64,000 nucleotides of DNA from contig JAEUKH010000021.1 of NCBI GenBank assembly GCA_016792845.1, positions 83,435 to 147,434 on the forward strand. The letters run 5' to 3'. Positions 19,101 to 27,798 of the stretch are shown here, piece by piece. The position numbers and the translations under genes were made by a program. The first letter of the stretch is position 1, and each line of letters begins with the position of its first letter. This DNA comes from Myxococcales bacterium. Its GTDB lineage: Bacteria > Myxococcota_A > Polyangia > Polyangiales > Ga0077539. Under the pieces are notes generated by a model. It ran no database searches and was not told the origin of the DNA. It saw nothing but the letters and a program-made list of their open reading frames with translations.

Positions 19101-22100
19101 ACGCCGCCGCGCGGGTCGAGCTGCTCCACCGCGTGGCAGAGGTTCAAGAGGTCGCCCTCGACAACCCCGCCGACGCGTTCGCGACCCTCGCCCGCGCGTT
19201 GATCGACGACCCGTCGAAGGAAGAGACCCTCGAAGGGCTCGACCGGCTCGCGCGCACCCTTGAGAAGCCGGGTGATTTCGTCGCGGTGCTCGACGCCCGC
19301 ATCGCCGCGGTAGAAGACCCCGAGGTGTGGATCCTCCTCAACCGCCGCGCCGCCCAGGTCGCCGAAGAGCAGCTGAGCGATGTCGAGCGCGCGATCGCGT
19401 ATCACGCCGCGATCCTTGGGCGGCAGCCCCACGACATCGAGGCCATCAACGCCCTCGAACGGCTCTACCAGCTCGCCGACCGCGCCGCTGACCTGTCGTC
19501 GGTGTTGGTTCGCAAATCTGAAGCCGTCGACGACGTCGACGAGCGGAAGCAGCTCCTCTGGCGCGCCGCCGAGATCGACGAGACGGTGCTCAACAACGCC
19601 GACTCGGCGGTGAGCACCTACGCCCGGCTCGCGGCGGTCGACGACACCGATGTCGCCCCGCTCGACGCGTTGATCCGCTTGTTTATCGCGGGTCAGAAGT
19701 GGCCCGAGTTGCTCGGGGTGTACGAGAAGAAGGCCGACCTCCTCTCTGACCCCGATGAGAAGAAGCGCCTCTATTTCGAGATCGCCGCGGTGCACGAGAG
19801 CGAGCTGAACGACGGCACCAAGGCCGTCGACGCGTACAACCGCGCGCTCGAGCTCGACCCCACCGATCTCATCGCGATCCAGCGTCTCGACCAGCTCTAC
19901 TCGGCCCAAGGGCGCTGGCAAGAGCTGCTCGGCATCCTTGAGCGCGAGGCCGAGCTCGCCGCCGACCCAAACGAGGTCGCGGCGTATCGCTTCAGGGTCG
20001 CAGAGCTTCACGAGAAGCGCCTCGGCCAGGTGGGCCGCGCGGTCGAGATCTACAAAGAGATCCTTGAGTCGATCCCCGATCATCAGCCTTCGATCGACGC
20101 GCTGTCGGCGATCGTGCGCGGTGACGTCGAGGCCCTCGCCGCGGCGGCGGTGCTTGAGCCGGTCTTCGAGGCCGCGGGGGCCTACGACCGGGTCGTCGAG
20201 GTGCTCGAAATCACCGTGGCGCACAGCGAAGATGCGCTCCGCAAGATCGAGCTCTTGACCCGCATCGCGGCGATTCAAGAGTCGATGCTCGACAACGCCG
20301 CGGGGGCCTTCGACGCGTACCGTCGGGCCTTCGCGCTCGACCCCAACAACGACGAGGTGCTGGGTCACCTTGAACGCCTGGCCGAAGGGCTCGAGCGCTG
20401 GGGGGCGGTCACCGAGAGCCTCGACGCGGCGGTGCCCGCGCTCGGCGAAGACGTCTCGCGCAAGATCGACCTTTTGCAGCGGGCCGGGCAGATCTTCGAG
20501 TCGCAGCTCGGTGACGGCGACAACGCCGTCGCGCGGTACACCCAGGCGCTCGAGCTCGACCCTGAGAATGGCGTCTCGCTCCGCGCGCTCGATCGGCTCT
20601 ATGAAGCGCTCGAGCGTTGGGGCGACATGGCCGCGGTGCTGCGCCGCGAGGTCAACCTCACCGACATGACGCCCGACGAGGCGCTCGAGGTGCGCTTCAG
20701 GCTCGCTCAGGTGCTCCAGCATCGCTTGGGCGACGTCGACGGCGCGCTCGGTGTTTACCGTGAGATCCTTGATGCTCAGGGTGACCACGAGGCCACCGTG
20801 GCGGCCCTCGATGACCTCTTCACCCGCGACGTGCGCCGCGCTGAGATCTCGGCGATCCTTGAGCCGATCTACCAGATGGGCGAATCGTGGGATCGCCTGG
20901 TTGACCTCAAGGCGCGCACCCTTGACCTCATCACCGAGGCCCCCGCGCGGGTCGAGCGCATGCGCGAGATCGCAGAGATCTCAGAAGAGCGTCTCGGCGA
21001 CGCGCCGGGCGCGTTTGATTGGCTCGGGCGCGCGGTGCGTGAGCTTCCGCTTGATGAGCGTTCGCTCGCCGAGGTCGAGCGCCTCGCCGCGGTGACCGAC
21101 GCGTGGGCCGACCTGACCAACGTCTACGCCGACGTGGTCGAGGCCGAGACCGCGCCCGAAGACGTGCGTCGCGTGATCGGCAAGCGCCTCGCGCGGGTGC
21201 ACGAAGAAGAGCTCGGCAACGTCGAAGCCGCTGAGGGGGCCTACGCCTTCGTGCTCGACGTCGCGCCGCTCGACGCCGACGCCCTCGAAGCGCTCGATCG
21301 CATCTACTCGGCCTCGGCCGACGCCGCGCGGCTCGCGCCCATCGTCGAGCGCCGCGCGCAGATCGCCGAAGATCCCGAGACGAAGACCGAGTTCACCTTT
21401 CGTCTGGCCCAACTCACGCAAAACGAGCTTGAGCAGCCCGAGGCCTCGATCCGTTGGTACCGCGCCATCGTCGACGAGATCGACCCGCGGCATCGCCCGA
21501 GCCTCGACGCCCTCGCGGCGCTCTATGAGTCGCTTGAGAAGTGGCCCGAGCTCTCGGCCATCGAGCAGCGTCGGCTCGAAGTCGCCGAGAGCGATGATGA
21601 GCAGGCCGAGCTCTACACGCGGCTCGCGGTGATCGCTGAGCGCTACCTCGCGCAGCCCGATGAGGCCGTGAAGCTCTACGAGCGGGTGCTTGTCATCCGC
21701 GGCGAAGAGACCGACACCCTCGGGGCCCTCGCGGCGCTCCATGAGTCTGCGGGGCGCTGGGCCGAGCTCATCGACATTCTTGAGCGTCAGCTCGCGAGCG
21801 AGAACGATCCCGACCAGCGCACGGCCGTCGCGTTGCGCATCGCCGAGGTCTACCTCCATCGCTTGAACGACACCGAGCGCGCCATCGAGGGCTACCGCCG
21901 CGCCCTCGACCTCGACCCGGCGTGCTTCGACGCCCTCCGCGCCCTCGCGACCATCTACCGCAACGGTCAGCGCTGGGAGGAGCTCGTCTCGACGCTCCAG
22001 ACGCTCATTCAGCTCGGGTCGGCGACCTTGCCCGATGAAGAGCTGAAGGGCGCCTACACCGAGCTCGGGCAGGTCTTCTGGGGCACGCTCCAGCAGGGCT

Positions 22101-25100
22101 GGGAGGCCGTCGACGCCTGGCGCCATGTGCTCGAACTCGACGCGGGCGACATGACCGCGATCGAGGCGCTCCTGGTCATTCACGCCGCGCAAGACGAGTG
22201 GCGCGATGTGGTCGAGGTGCTCGAGCGCAAGGCCGGGCTCGTCGAGGCGCCCGAAGAGAAGATCGCGCTGTACCTGCAGATCGCGGGCGTCTGGGCCGAG
22301 CGGCTCGAAGACCGCGACGGGGGCCGCAGCGCGTACGAGAAGATCGTCGAGATCGACCCCTTGCACGAAGAGGCCTTCAAGGCCCTCGAAGAGCTGCACA
22401 CCGCGGCCGAACGGTGGGACGACCTCGGCACGCTCTACATCGCCCGTCACGACGCCCTCGCGGAGCGCGAAGCGACCCGTGAAGCGGTGCCGTGGATGGT
22501 CGCCGCCGCGCGGGTCTACGGCGAGCGCCTCGGCGACAGCGAGCAGGCCTTCGCGGCCGCGCAGATCGCCTTCGAAGAAGACGTCGACAACGACGACGCG
22601 GTCAAAGTCCTCGAAGGGCTCGCGGCCAGCGCCGGCAAATGGAACGAGCTCCTCAAGGGCGCCGTCGAGAGCTACCAGAGCGAGCCCGCGGGGGCCCGCA
22701 AGACCTCGCTCGGGCTTCACGTGGCCCGGTGGTACGCCGAGCTCGGGCGCCACGAGTACGCCGCGCCCATCTACGAGCAGATCACCAAGAGCGAGCCGAA
22801 CAACCTCAAGGCCCAGCGCGAGTACGCGAACCTCCATCGCAAGCTCGGGCAGTGGCAGCAGGTCGCCAAGCGGCTCCAGCGCGCGTCTGAGATCTCGCGC
22901 ACGCCCGACGAGCGGCGCCGCTCGCACCTCGACCTCGGCGAGGTGTACGAGAAGCAGCTGAACGCGCTGCCGCAGGCCATCGAGCAGTACGACGCCGCGC
23001 TGGCGCTCGACCCGCGCGACCTCGGCGCGCTCGAAGCCCTCGCGCGGGTGTTTCGCACCCAAGAAGAGTGGGGCCGCCTGGTCGACACCCAGCGCCGCGC
23101 CGTCGACGCCGCGACCGAAGACGGCCAGCGCATCGCGCTTCGGTTGCAGATCGGTGAGACCCTCGAAGACCGCGTCGGCGATCAAGCCGCGGCGGCCGAA
23201 GAGTACAACGCCATCCTCGCGACCGACGACGCGCACTTGCCTGCGCTGCGCGGGCTCGAGCGGGTGTACGCCGCCCTCGGGCAGAGCCAGAACCTCCTGC
23301 GGGTGCTCGAGCGCCAGCTCGATGTGGCCGAGACCGAGCGCGAGCGCATCAAGCTCCTCTCGCGCATCGCCGAGATGCAAGAGGTCGAGTTTCTCAAGCC
23401 CGAGCTCGCCATCGCCCGCGACGAGCAGGTGCTCGAGATCGACCCGAACCATGACGGCGCGCTGCGGGGCCTCGAACGCCTCTACCGCCAGACCGCCCGG
23501 TGGAATGACCTCATCGGCACCTACGAGCGTCACCTCACGGCGACGGTCGAGCGCAACGAGCGCGTGCCGCTCTACCTCGCGATGGGCAGGGTCTACGCCG
23601 AGGAGCTGCGCGACAACGATCACGCAGAGGACGCCTTCCTCAATGTGCTCCAGATCGACGAGCACAACGTGCAGGCGCTCGAGCTCCTCGCGCGGCTCTA
23701 CGAGCAGCGTGAAGACTGGCATCGCGCCCTCGACATGCTCGAACAGCTCTCGCAGCTCTTGGCCAGCGACCGGGCCCGCGCCGTCGAGCTGCGTCACCGG
23801 GTCGGCCGCATCGCCGAAGAGCAGTTGCAAGACGAGGGGCGCGCGAGCGACCTCTACCAGAGCTGCCTCGACCTCGACGACGGGTACGTGCCGGCCTTGC
23901 AGTCGTTGCGCCGCCTCGCCGAGCGCCAGGCCGATTGGCACCTCGTCTCGCGTTACCTCGACCGCGAGCAGCAGGTCACCGAGCAGCCGCGCCAGCGGGC
24001 CAGGCTCCTGGCCGAGCTCGGGCGCATCAACGCCGAGTACCTCGACGACCTCGGCATGGCCACCTCGTGCTGGCAAGAGGCCCTGAAGAACGACGCCGAC
24101 AATGAAGAGGCCGCGTGGCCGCTCGCGCGGGTCTACGTCGCAGACTCGCATTGGGCCGAGGCCGAGCCGCTCCTTGATGTGTTGGTGCGTCGGGCCTCGC
24201 GCCGCGACCCGGCCGAGCAGCTTGAGATTCAGCTGACCGCGGGGCGCGTCGCGCAGAGCCTCGCCAAGACCGACAAGGCCATCAAGGCCTTCACCGCCGC
24301 GCAGGCCCTCGATCGCTCGAATGTCGAGTCGATTCGCAGCCTCGCGAACGCGTACTTTGAAAAGAAAGACTGGGAGAACGCCTTCAAGAACTACCAGGTC
24401 TTGTTGGTGCACCACAAAGACGACCTCCCCGCCGAAGAGCGTGCAGAGCTGTATCAGCGGCTCGGCGTGGTCAAGCGCGAGCAGGGCGATCGCAAGCGCG
24501 CGGTGAACTTCCTTGAGAAGTCGCTCGAAGAGGTGCCGGGCTATGCGCCGGCGCTGCACGCGCTCATCGAGACCTACGAGGGCTCGGGCGAGTGGGAGCA
24601 GGTGATCGCCTACAAGACCCAGGTGCTCGACAACGAGTTCGACGACGAGAAGCGCTACGCGATGTTCGTCGAGATCGCGAACCTCTGGCAAGAGCGGGTG
24701 AAGAACCCCCACAAGGCCATCCAGGCGCTCGCCGCGGCGGTCGAGATCCACCCGAACGAGCGCCCGCTCCTCACTCGGTTGACGCAGCTCTATCAAGAGA
24801 CGCGTCAGTGGTCGAAGCTCATCGAGGTGGTCGAGCGGCTCATCGAGCTTGAGACCAACGCGGCGACCAAGGCGCGCTTCGAGTACACCATCGCGACGCT
24901 CTATAACTCAGAGATCAAGAACGTCGACGAGGCCCTCGTTCACTACAACAAGGCCCTCGACAACAACCCTGATGAGCTCAAGCCGTTCGCGAAGATCAAT
25001 GAGATTCTGACGAGTCGTCGCGACTTCAAGAACCTTGAGCGCAACTTCCGCAAGATGCTTCACCGCGTCGCGAACAAGGGCAAGACTGACCTCGAGTTCA

Positions 25101-26284
25101 ACCTCTTGCACAACCTCGGCATCATCTACCGCGATCGCTTGGGGCAGGCCGATGCTGCGATCAAGAGCTTCGAGATGGCCGCCGAGCGCAAGCCCGACGA
25201 CATCCAAGAGCAGCGCATCCTGGCCGAGCTTCACACGGCCTCGAACCAGCCCGACGCGGCGGTCTCTCGTTGGCGGTTGATTCTCGACAAAGACTTCGGC
25301 AACGCCGACGCCCTGCACGCGATCTACGACCTTTACTACGGTCAACGGCAGTACGACCGCGCGTGGTGCGTCGCCGCGACGGCGACCTTCCTCCTCCGCG
25401 AGCGCGCGCGCGACGACCTGCGGGCCTTCTACGAGCAGTACAAGCCCCGCAACCCGTACAAGCCCAGCAACCGCATGACCGAAGAGCAGTGGGTGAAAGA
25501 GCTCTTTCACCCGAATGAAGATCCTGTGTTGGGCAAGATCTTCGCGTCGATCCTGGGCGCGCTCCGTCGCGCCAAGGTTCAGCCCATCGCGCGCTTCGGC
25601 TTCACCCAGGCCGATCAGCACGACCCGCGCACCAGCACGTTGACGCTGGTGAAGGTGTTGGGCAACACGGCCAACTACCTCTCGCTCCCGACGCCGCTGA
25701 TGTTCTTGCGGCAGGGCCAGCCGGGGGGTCTCGCGTATGTGCCGAGCGACCCCATCGCGTCGTTCTCGGGGCAGGGTTTGCTCTCGGGCTTTACCCAGCA
25801 CGAGCTCACCTTCGCGGCCGCGAAGCACCTGAGCTATTACCGCAACGAGCACTATGTTCGGGTGCTCTTCCCGACGGTTCAAGAGCTGACGGCGATCTTG
25901 CTCGGGGCCATCAAGGTGGTGAAGCCCGATCAGCAGGTGCCGCCCGAGGCCGAGGCCGTGACCACGCAGCTGATGCCCTTGTTGGCCCAAGACCCTGTGG
26001 CCACCGAGGGGCTCCGCAAGGTGGTGCGGGTGTTTCTCGATCAGGGCGGCGCTTCGAACATCAAGAAGTGGTACCAGAGCGTCGAACTGACCGCGGCGCG
26101 CGCGGGCTTCTTGATGGTGGGCGACCTCGACGTGGTGAAGAAGATGATCGCCCTCGAGCCTGGGCTCCCGGGTGACCTCGCGGCCAACGAGAAGCTCAAA
26201 GACGTGGTCAACTTCTCGGTCAGCGAGCAGTACTTCTCGCTGCGCGACGCGCTGGGCATCAACTTCCAGTCGGCGGCGAGCTGA
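16148..26284 (+). CDS. gltI: Giant cytoplasmic TPR protein, GltI/AgmK-like
   Basis: A 3378-aa protein without a signal peptide (MSNSENLTGIEDASTDNL), so probably cytoplasmic. From about residue 25 to 3080 it is built of degenerate TPR pairs with the recurring pattern W-x-E-L followed by R-I-A-E-I-x-E and A-x-x-x-Y-x-x-A-L-x-L-D-P; these repeat about 110-120 residues apart, roughly 25 to 30 times. Residues about 3117-3378 form a different domain (FTQHELTFAAAKHLSYYRNE, ELTAARAGFLMVGDLDVVKK). AgmK (GltI) of Myxococcus is a cytoplasmic TPR protein of comparable giant size encoded downstream of gltG, so the assignment is good. gltJ (agmX), which follows in Myxococcus, is absent here; a convergent gene comes instead. 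Long frames on the opposite strand are codon-bias shadows. Confidence 0.85.
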   Translation: MSNSENLTGIEDASTDNLVTESAPSRPSPDPEKLRELDEAAAKFEGQKRWQDLIRTLQAKGDLVVDGEARVAILERVASIYIERFSNQAEALKAHEAILEVDGGNARSLEFVKAMYEKRREWEKLLTILRREAAAAPASAQFEQYLSIARFVAEKVKKPELSIEAWEEVFRRDSEHPEALTQLSSLYEKSKEFEKLGPVLRAQAAQTSDTAAKIALLVKLGLIASDKLNDDGLAVEAWRGVLALDPNDRRAQEALKKRYLAMHAWDDLETFYADSGKWDELIRILEREAEATALDTPAKVSLLSKIAELWEVRKEKVDRAARNLEKVLELDPQNRNAALRLAPMYEGARDAKKLASVLEVKLQGDAAGAESLETLRRLGGLYETQLSDAARAFACYRQAFALDPLGDGSAADLIRSANATASWPEVVASLEAALAQIIEENTASDEAIAMLRLRLGDVLAGHLNAVDPAAAQYRAILERDPRQPDALMALEGLLRSNARWPELLEVLDARLANAEAGEERRAVLFEIVRVAEEDLKDGVRAVEAANLILTEFGDDAAALAALDRLYAAGEAWESLAEILQRELDLADLNGEAEAALTFKFRLAEVLAGKLGRVDAALGLYRDILATDVEHAAARASLEGLLQDETWRGEAASILLPVYELREDWESVVRALEILAAAEKDTAARVELLERIGSVHATLLNQPERALNAYGRAFRDDPSNGALTETLLGAAEAVGGWPEVSVLFRAGALKHEGTELGRSLWLRVAEVEGTRRNNLEAAVAALEHLLAQDPSDLDALAALENSFVAAGRWQDALSVMRRRFEQLTDPDAQRGVLAQIAETHDARLQDPESAIATWREMLGRDPTDQEALASLDRIFGRLGRWQDLAENLNVRLGLAESPEEEDQLRLRLARVYAEHLGDRGAAIELYRAVLSRDVTNDEAVAALEAMLAAPEHTAAVVDVLEPVYRERGAYEALVRAYEVLVGVTQDAAARVELLHRVAEVQEVALDNPADAFATLARALIDDPSKEETLEGLDRLARTLEKPGDFVAVLDARIAAVEDPEVWILLNRRAAQVAEEQLSDVERAIAYHAAILGRQPHDIEAINALERLYQLADRAADLSSVLVRKSEAVDDVDERKQLLWRAAEIDETVLNNADSAVSTYARLAAVDDTDVAPLDALIRLFIAGQKWPELLGVYEKKADLLSDPDEKKRLYFEIAAVHESELNDGTKAVDAYNRALELDPTDLIAIQRLDQLYSAQGRWQELLGILEREAELAADPNEVAAYRFRVAELHEKRLGQVGRAVEIYKEILESIPDHQPSIDALSAIVRGDVEALAAAAVLEPVFEAAGAYDRVVEVLEITVAHSEDALRKIELLTRIAAIQESMLDNAAGAFDAYRRAFALDPNNDEVLGHLERLAEGLERWGAVTESLDAAVPALGEDVSRKIDLLQRAGQIFESQLGDGDNAVARYTQALELDPENGVSLRALDRLYEALERWGDMAAVLRREVNLTDMTPDEALEVRFRLAQVLQHRLGDVDGALGVYREILDAQGDHEATVAALDDLFTRDVRRAEISAILEPIYQMGESWDRLVDLKARTLDLITEAPARVERMREIAEISEERLGDAPGAFDWLGRAVRELPLDERSLAEVERLAAVTDAWADLTNVYADVVEAETAPEDVRRVIGKRLARVHEEELGNVEAAEGAYAFVLDVAPLDADALEALDRIYSASADAARLAPIVERRAQIAEDPETKTEFTFRLAQLTQNELEQPEASIRWYRAIVDEIDPRHRPSLDALAALYESLEKWPELSAIEQRRLEVAESDDEQAELYTRLAVIAERYLAQPDEAVKLYERVLVIRGEETDTLGALAALHESAGRWAELIDILERQLASENDPDQRTAVALRIAEVYLHRLNDTERAIEGYRRALDLDPACFDALRALATIYRNGQRWEELVSTLQTLIQLGSATLPDEELKGAYTELGQVFWGTLQQGWEAVDAWRHVLELDAGDMTAIEALLVIHAAQDEWRDVVEVLERKAGLVEAPEEKIALYLQIAGVWAERLEDRDGGRSAYEKIVEIDPLHEEAFKALEELHTAAERWDDLGTLYIARHDALAEREATREAVPWMVAAARVYGERLGDSEQAFAAAQIAFEEDVDNDDAVKVLEGLAASAGKWNELLKGAVESYQSEPAGARKTSLGLHVARWYAELGRHEYAAPIYEQITKSEPNNLKAQREYANLHRKLGQWQQVAKRLQRASEISRTPDERRRSHLDLGEVYEKQLNALPQAIEQYDAALALDPRDLGALEALARVFRTQEEWGRLVDTQRRAVDAATEDGQRIALRLQIGETLEDRVGDQAAAAEEYNAILATDDAHLPALRGLERVYAALGQSQNLLRVLERQLDVAETERERIKLLSRIAEMQEVEFLKPELAIARDEQVLEIDPNHDGALRGLERLYRQTARWNDLIGTYERHLTATVERNERVPLYLAMGRVYAEELRDNDHAEDAFLNVLQIDEHNVQALELLARLYEQREDWHRALDMLEQLSQLLASDRARAVELRHRVGRIAEEQLQDEGRASDLYQSCLDLDDGYVPALQSLRRLAERQADWHLVSRYLDREQQVTEQPRQRARLLAELGRINAEYLDDLGMATSCWQEALKNDADNEEAAWPLARVYVADSHWAEAEPLLDVLVRRASRRDPAEQLEIQLTAGRVAQSLAKTDKAIKAFTAAQALDRSNVESIRSLANAYFEKKDWENAFKNYQVLLVHHKDDLPAEERAELYQRLGVVKREQGDRKRAVNFLEKSLEEVPGYAPALHALIETYEGSGEWEQVIAYKTQVLDNEFDDEKRYAMFVEIANLWQERVKNPHKAIQALAAAVEIHPNERPLLTRLTQLYQETRQWSKLIEVVERLIELETNAATKARFEYTIATLYNSEIKNVDEALVHYNKALDNNPDELKPFAKINEILTSRRDFKNLERNFRKMLHRVANKGKTDLEFNLLHNLGIIYRDRLGQADAAIKSFEMAAERKPDDIQEQRILAELHTASNQPDAAVSRWRLILDKDFGNADALHAIYDLYYGQRQYDRAWCVAATATFLLRERARDDLRAFYEQYKPRNPYKPSNRMTEEQWVKELFHPNEDPVLGKIFASILGALRRAKVQPIARFGFTQADQHDPRTSTLTLVKVLGNTANYLSLPTPLMFLRQGQPGGLAYVPSDPIASFSGQGLLSGFTQHELTFAAAKHLSYYRNEHYVRVLFPTVQELTAILLGAIKVVKPDQQVPPEAEAVTTQLMPLLAQDPVATEGLRKVVRVFLDQGGASNIKKWYQSVELTAARAGFLMVGDLDVVKKMIALEPGLPGDLAANEKLKDVVNFSVSEQYFSLRDALGINFQSAAS

Positions 26285-26306
26285 GCGAACCCGCGCGGCT
26301 CACGAG

Positions 26307-26341
26307 AGGGGCGTATCTCGCGGTCTGCGAGGTGCGCCCCT
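26307..26341. terminator. Bidirectional hairpin between convergent genes
   Basis: AGGGGCG (26307-26313) pairs with CGCCCCT (26335-26341) and CTCGC (26317-26321) with GCGAG (26327-26331). The three bases between the stems can also pair (two G-U, one A-T), giving a 15-bp stem with loop GGTCT. It starts 23 bases after the gltI stop and ends 20 bases before the stop of the convergent gene. No T tract follows. Confidence 0.5.
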
Positions 26342-26360
26342 GGCGTTTGGGGGCGAACGC

Positions 26361-27791
26361 TCAGCGCTGGCAGAGCCGCAAGGGCGTGCCGTCGATGGCG
26401 CTCCCCGCGGCGGTGCATCGCATCGCGCTCGGGCAGTCGTTGTTGTCACAAAAGCGCGTGCAATACCCGTCGACGCCCTCGCCGAGACAGAGCCCCGAGA
26501 CGCACTGCGAGCCCGCGTTGCAGCGCGCCCCGGGAGGCTGATTGCCGTTGGGCCGGCACACCAGATACACCTGCCCGGTCGGGCCGTCGGGGAGCCACGT
26601 TCGACACGCGAACCCCGCCGGGCAGCCGCCGTTCGGCGTGCAGCCTTGAACGCAGACGTTCTCATCGCTGTCGCACACGCCCGAATGACAGAGCGGCCCG
26701 TTCGCGGTGGTGCGACAGGTGGCGCCCTGCGGGTCTGTGCCGAGGATGTCACCGTCGAGCTGTTGAAGCGGCGGCACGCACCGACGAATGCCGCCTGAGG
26801 TGAGACACTGATAGGGCGGCAAGCGCACGAGCTGACCATTGAGGTCAATGATCATGCGAGAGGGGCAATCGCTCGCTGTGTTGCAGAGCGCCGTGCAGCC
26901 GCCGTACCCCTGACAGAGACCCGAGGCGCATTCGGTGCTTGCGGCGCAAGGGCGCTCGACCTCGGTGCAAATGCGCGTCGGGCCATTGGGGCCGTTCACG
27001 GGCTGGCAGGCGAAGCCAGCGGGGCAATCGCGGGCGGTGCCGCACTCTCGAGTGCAATGCCCGGTGCCAGCGTTGTTGCCTGAATAACAGAAGCGGTAAC
27101 ACGAGTTGGCGCTCACCCGACAGGGCGCCCCGGTGTCTTCGGGCACGCAGCGCCCGGTGGTCGAGCCGCCTGCTCCGAAGGCGCAGAGCATCCCCGGCCC
27201 GCAGCCCGTGCCAGTGGTGGCGACGCAGCTCCGCGTGCAGAAGCCCTCGGCGGCGCCCGGCAACACGATGCAGTCGCCCGAGGCGCATTGGGCGCCCGCG
27301 GTGCAAGGGTCAAAGTATGCGCCCGAGCCCGTCACGGGGCCCGTGTCAGTCGGCGTCACGCCGCGGTCTTCGACCACCTGCCCCCGGTCGACCGGAAGCG
27401 GCATGTCGACGGGGGGCGCGGGCACATCGACGGGGGGCGGCATGTCAACCGGCGGCGGCCCCTGATCGAAGGGCAGAGGCCCGGCGTCAACGCCTTTGGG
27501 CCCCGTGTCAAAGCCCGCGTCGGGGGTCTCTGCGTCGGGTGCGCCCGCGTCGGGCTCGGGGCCCATCTGACAGCGCCCGTTCAGGTCACAATATCCTTCT
27601 GCGCAGTCGCGATTCTCGGCACAATCTGAGGCGCAAAGACCCTCGGTGGTACAATAAGCGCGGCTCCCGCAGTCGGTGTTGCGCGCACACTGCGCGCCGG
27701 CGCAACGAAACGCGGCCGTGGTGGCGACCGTCACCAGCAAGCCAATCACCGCAAGGCCACGAAGCGGCGCCCGCAACGACCCAAGAATCAT
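26361..27791 (-). CDS. Secreted Cys-rich repeat protein
   Basis: A 476-aa exported protein. The ATG at 27791 opens a hydrophobic segment (LRGLAVIGLLVTVATTAAF) that may be a cleaved signal or an N-terminal anchor; the following F-R-C is not a lipobox. Cysteine modules of the pattern C-x5-D-C follow (CARNTDCGSRAYC, CAENRDCAEGYC). An Asp/Pro-rich linker with DAGAPDAETPDAG lies at about residues 80-160. The C-terminal 310 residues are again Cys-rich (CASGDC, CGTARDCPAGFAC, CNTASDCPSRM, CDNNDCPSAMRC). Proteins of this style are common in Myxococcota, mostly without known function. It is divergent to the kinase-like lipoprotein gene, with only 7 bases between start codons. Confidence 0.8.
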   Translation of the reverse strand: MILGSLRAPLRGLAVIGLLVTVATTAAFRCAGAQCARNTDCGSRAYCTTEGLCASDCAENRDCAEGYCDLNGRCQMGPEPDAGAPDAETPDAGFDTGPKGVDAGPLPFDQGPPPVDMPPPVDVPAPPVDMPLPVDRGQVVEDRGVTPTDTGPVTGSGAYFDPCTAGAQCASGDCIVLPGAAEGFCTRSCVATTGTGCGPGMLCAFGAGGSTTGRCVPEDTGAPCRVSANSCYRFCYSGNNAGTGHCTRECGTARDCPAGFACQPVNGPNGPTRICTEVERPCAASTECASGLCQGYGGCTALCNTASDCPSRMIIDLNGQLVRLPPYQCLTSGGIRRCVPPLQQLDGDILGTDPQGATCRTTANGPLCHSGVCDSDENVCVQGCTPNGGCPAGFACRTWLPDGPTGQVYLVCRPNGNQPPGARCNAGSQCVSGLCLGEGVDGYCTRFCDNNDCPSAMRCTAAGSAIDGTPLRLCQR

Positions 27792-27798
27792 AAAGGCG

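Noticed and set aside
16157..20788. Open frame of 1543 codons on the minus strand inside gltI
   Set aside because: It mirrors the TPR coding frame, an expected effect of high GC and strong third-position bias. Its composition is Arg/Leu/His-heavy and no domain is visible; the same holds for 20981-24796.
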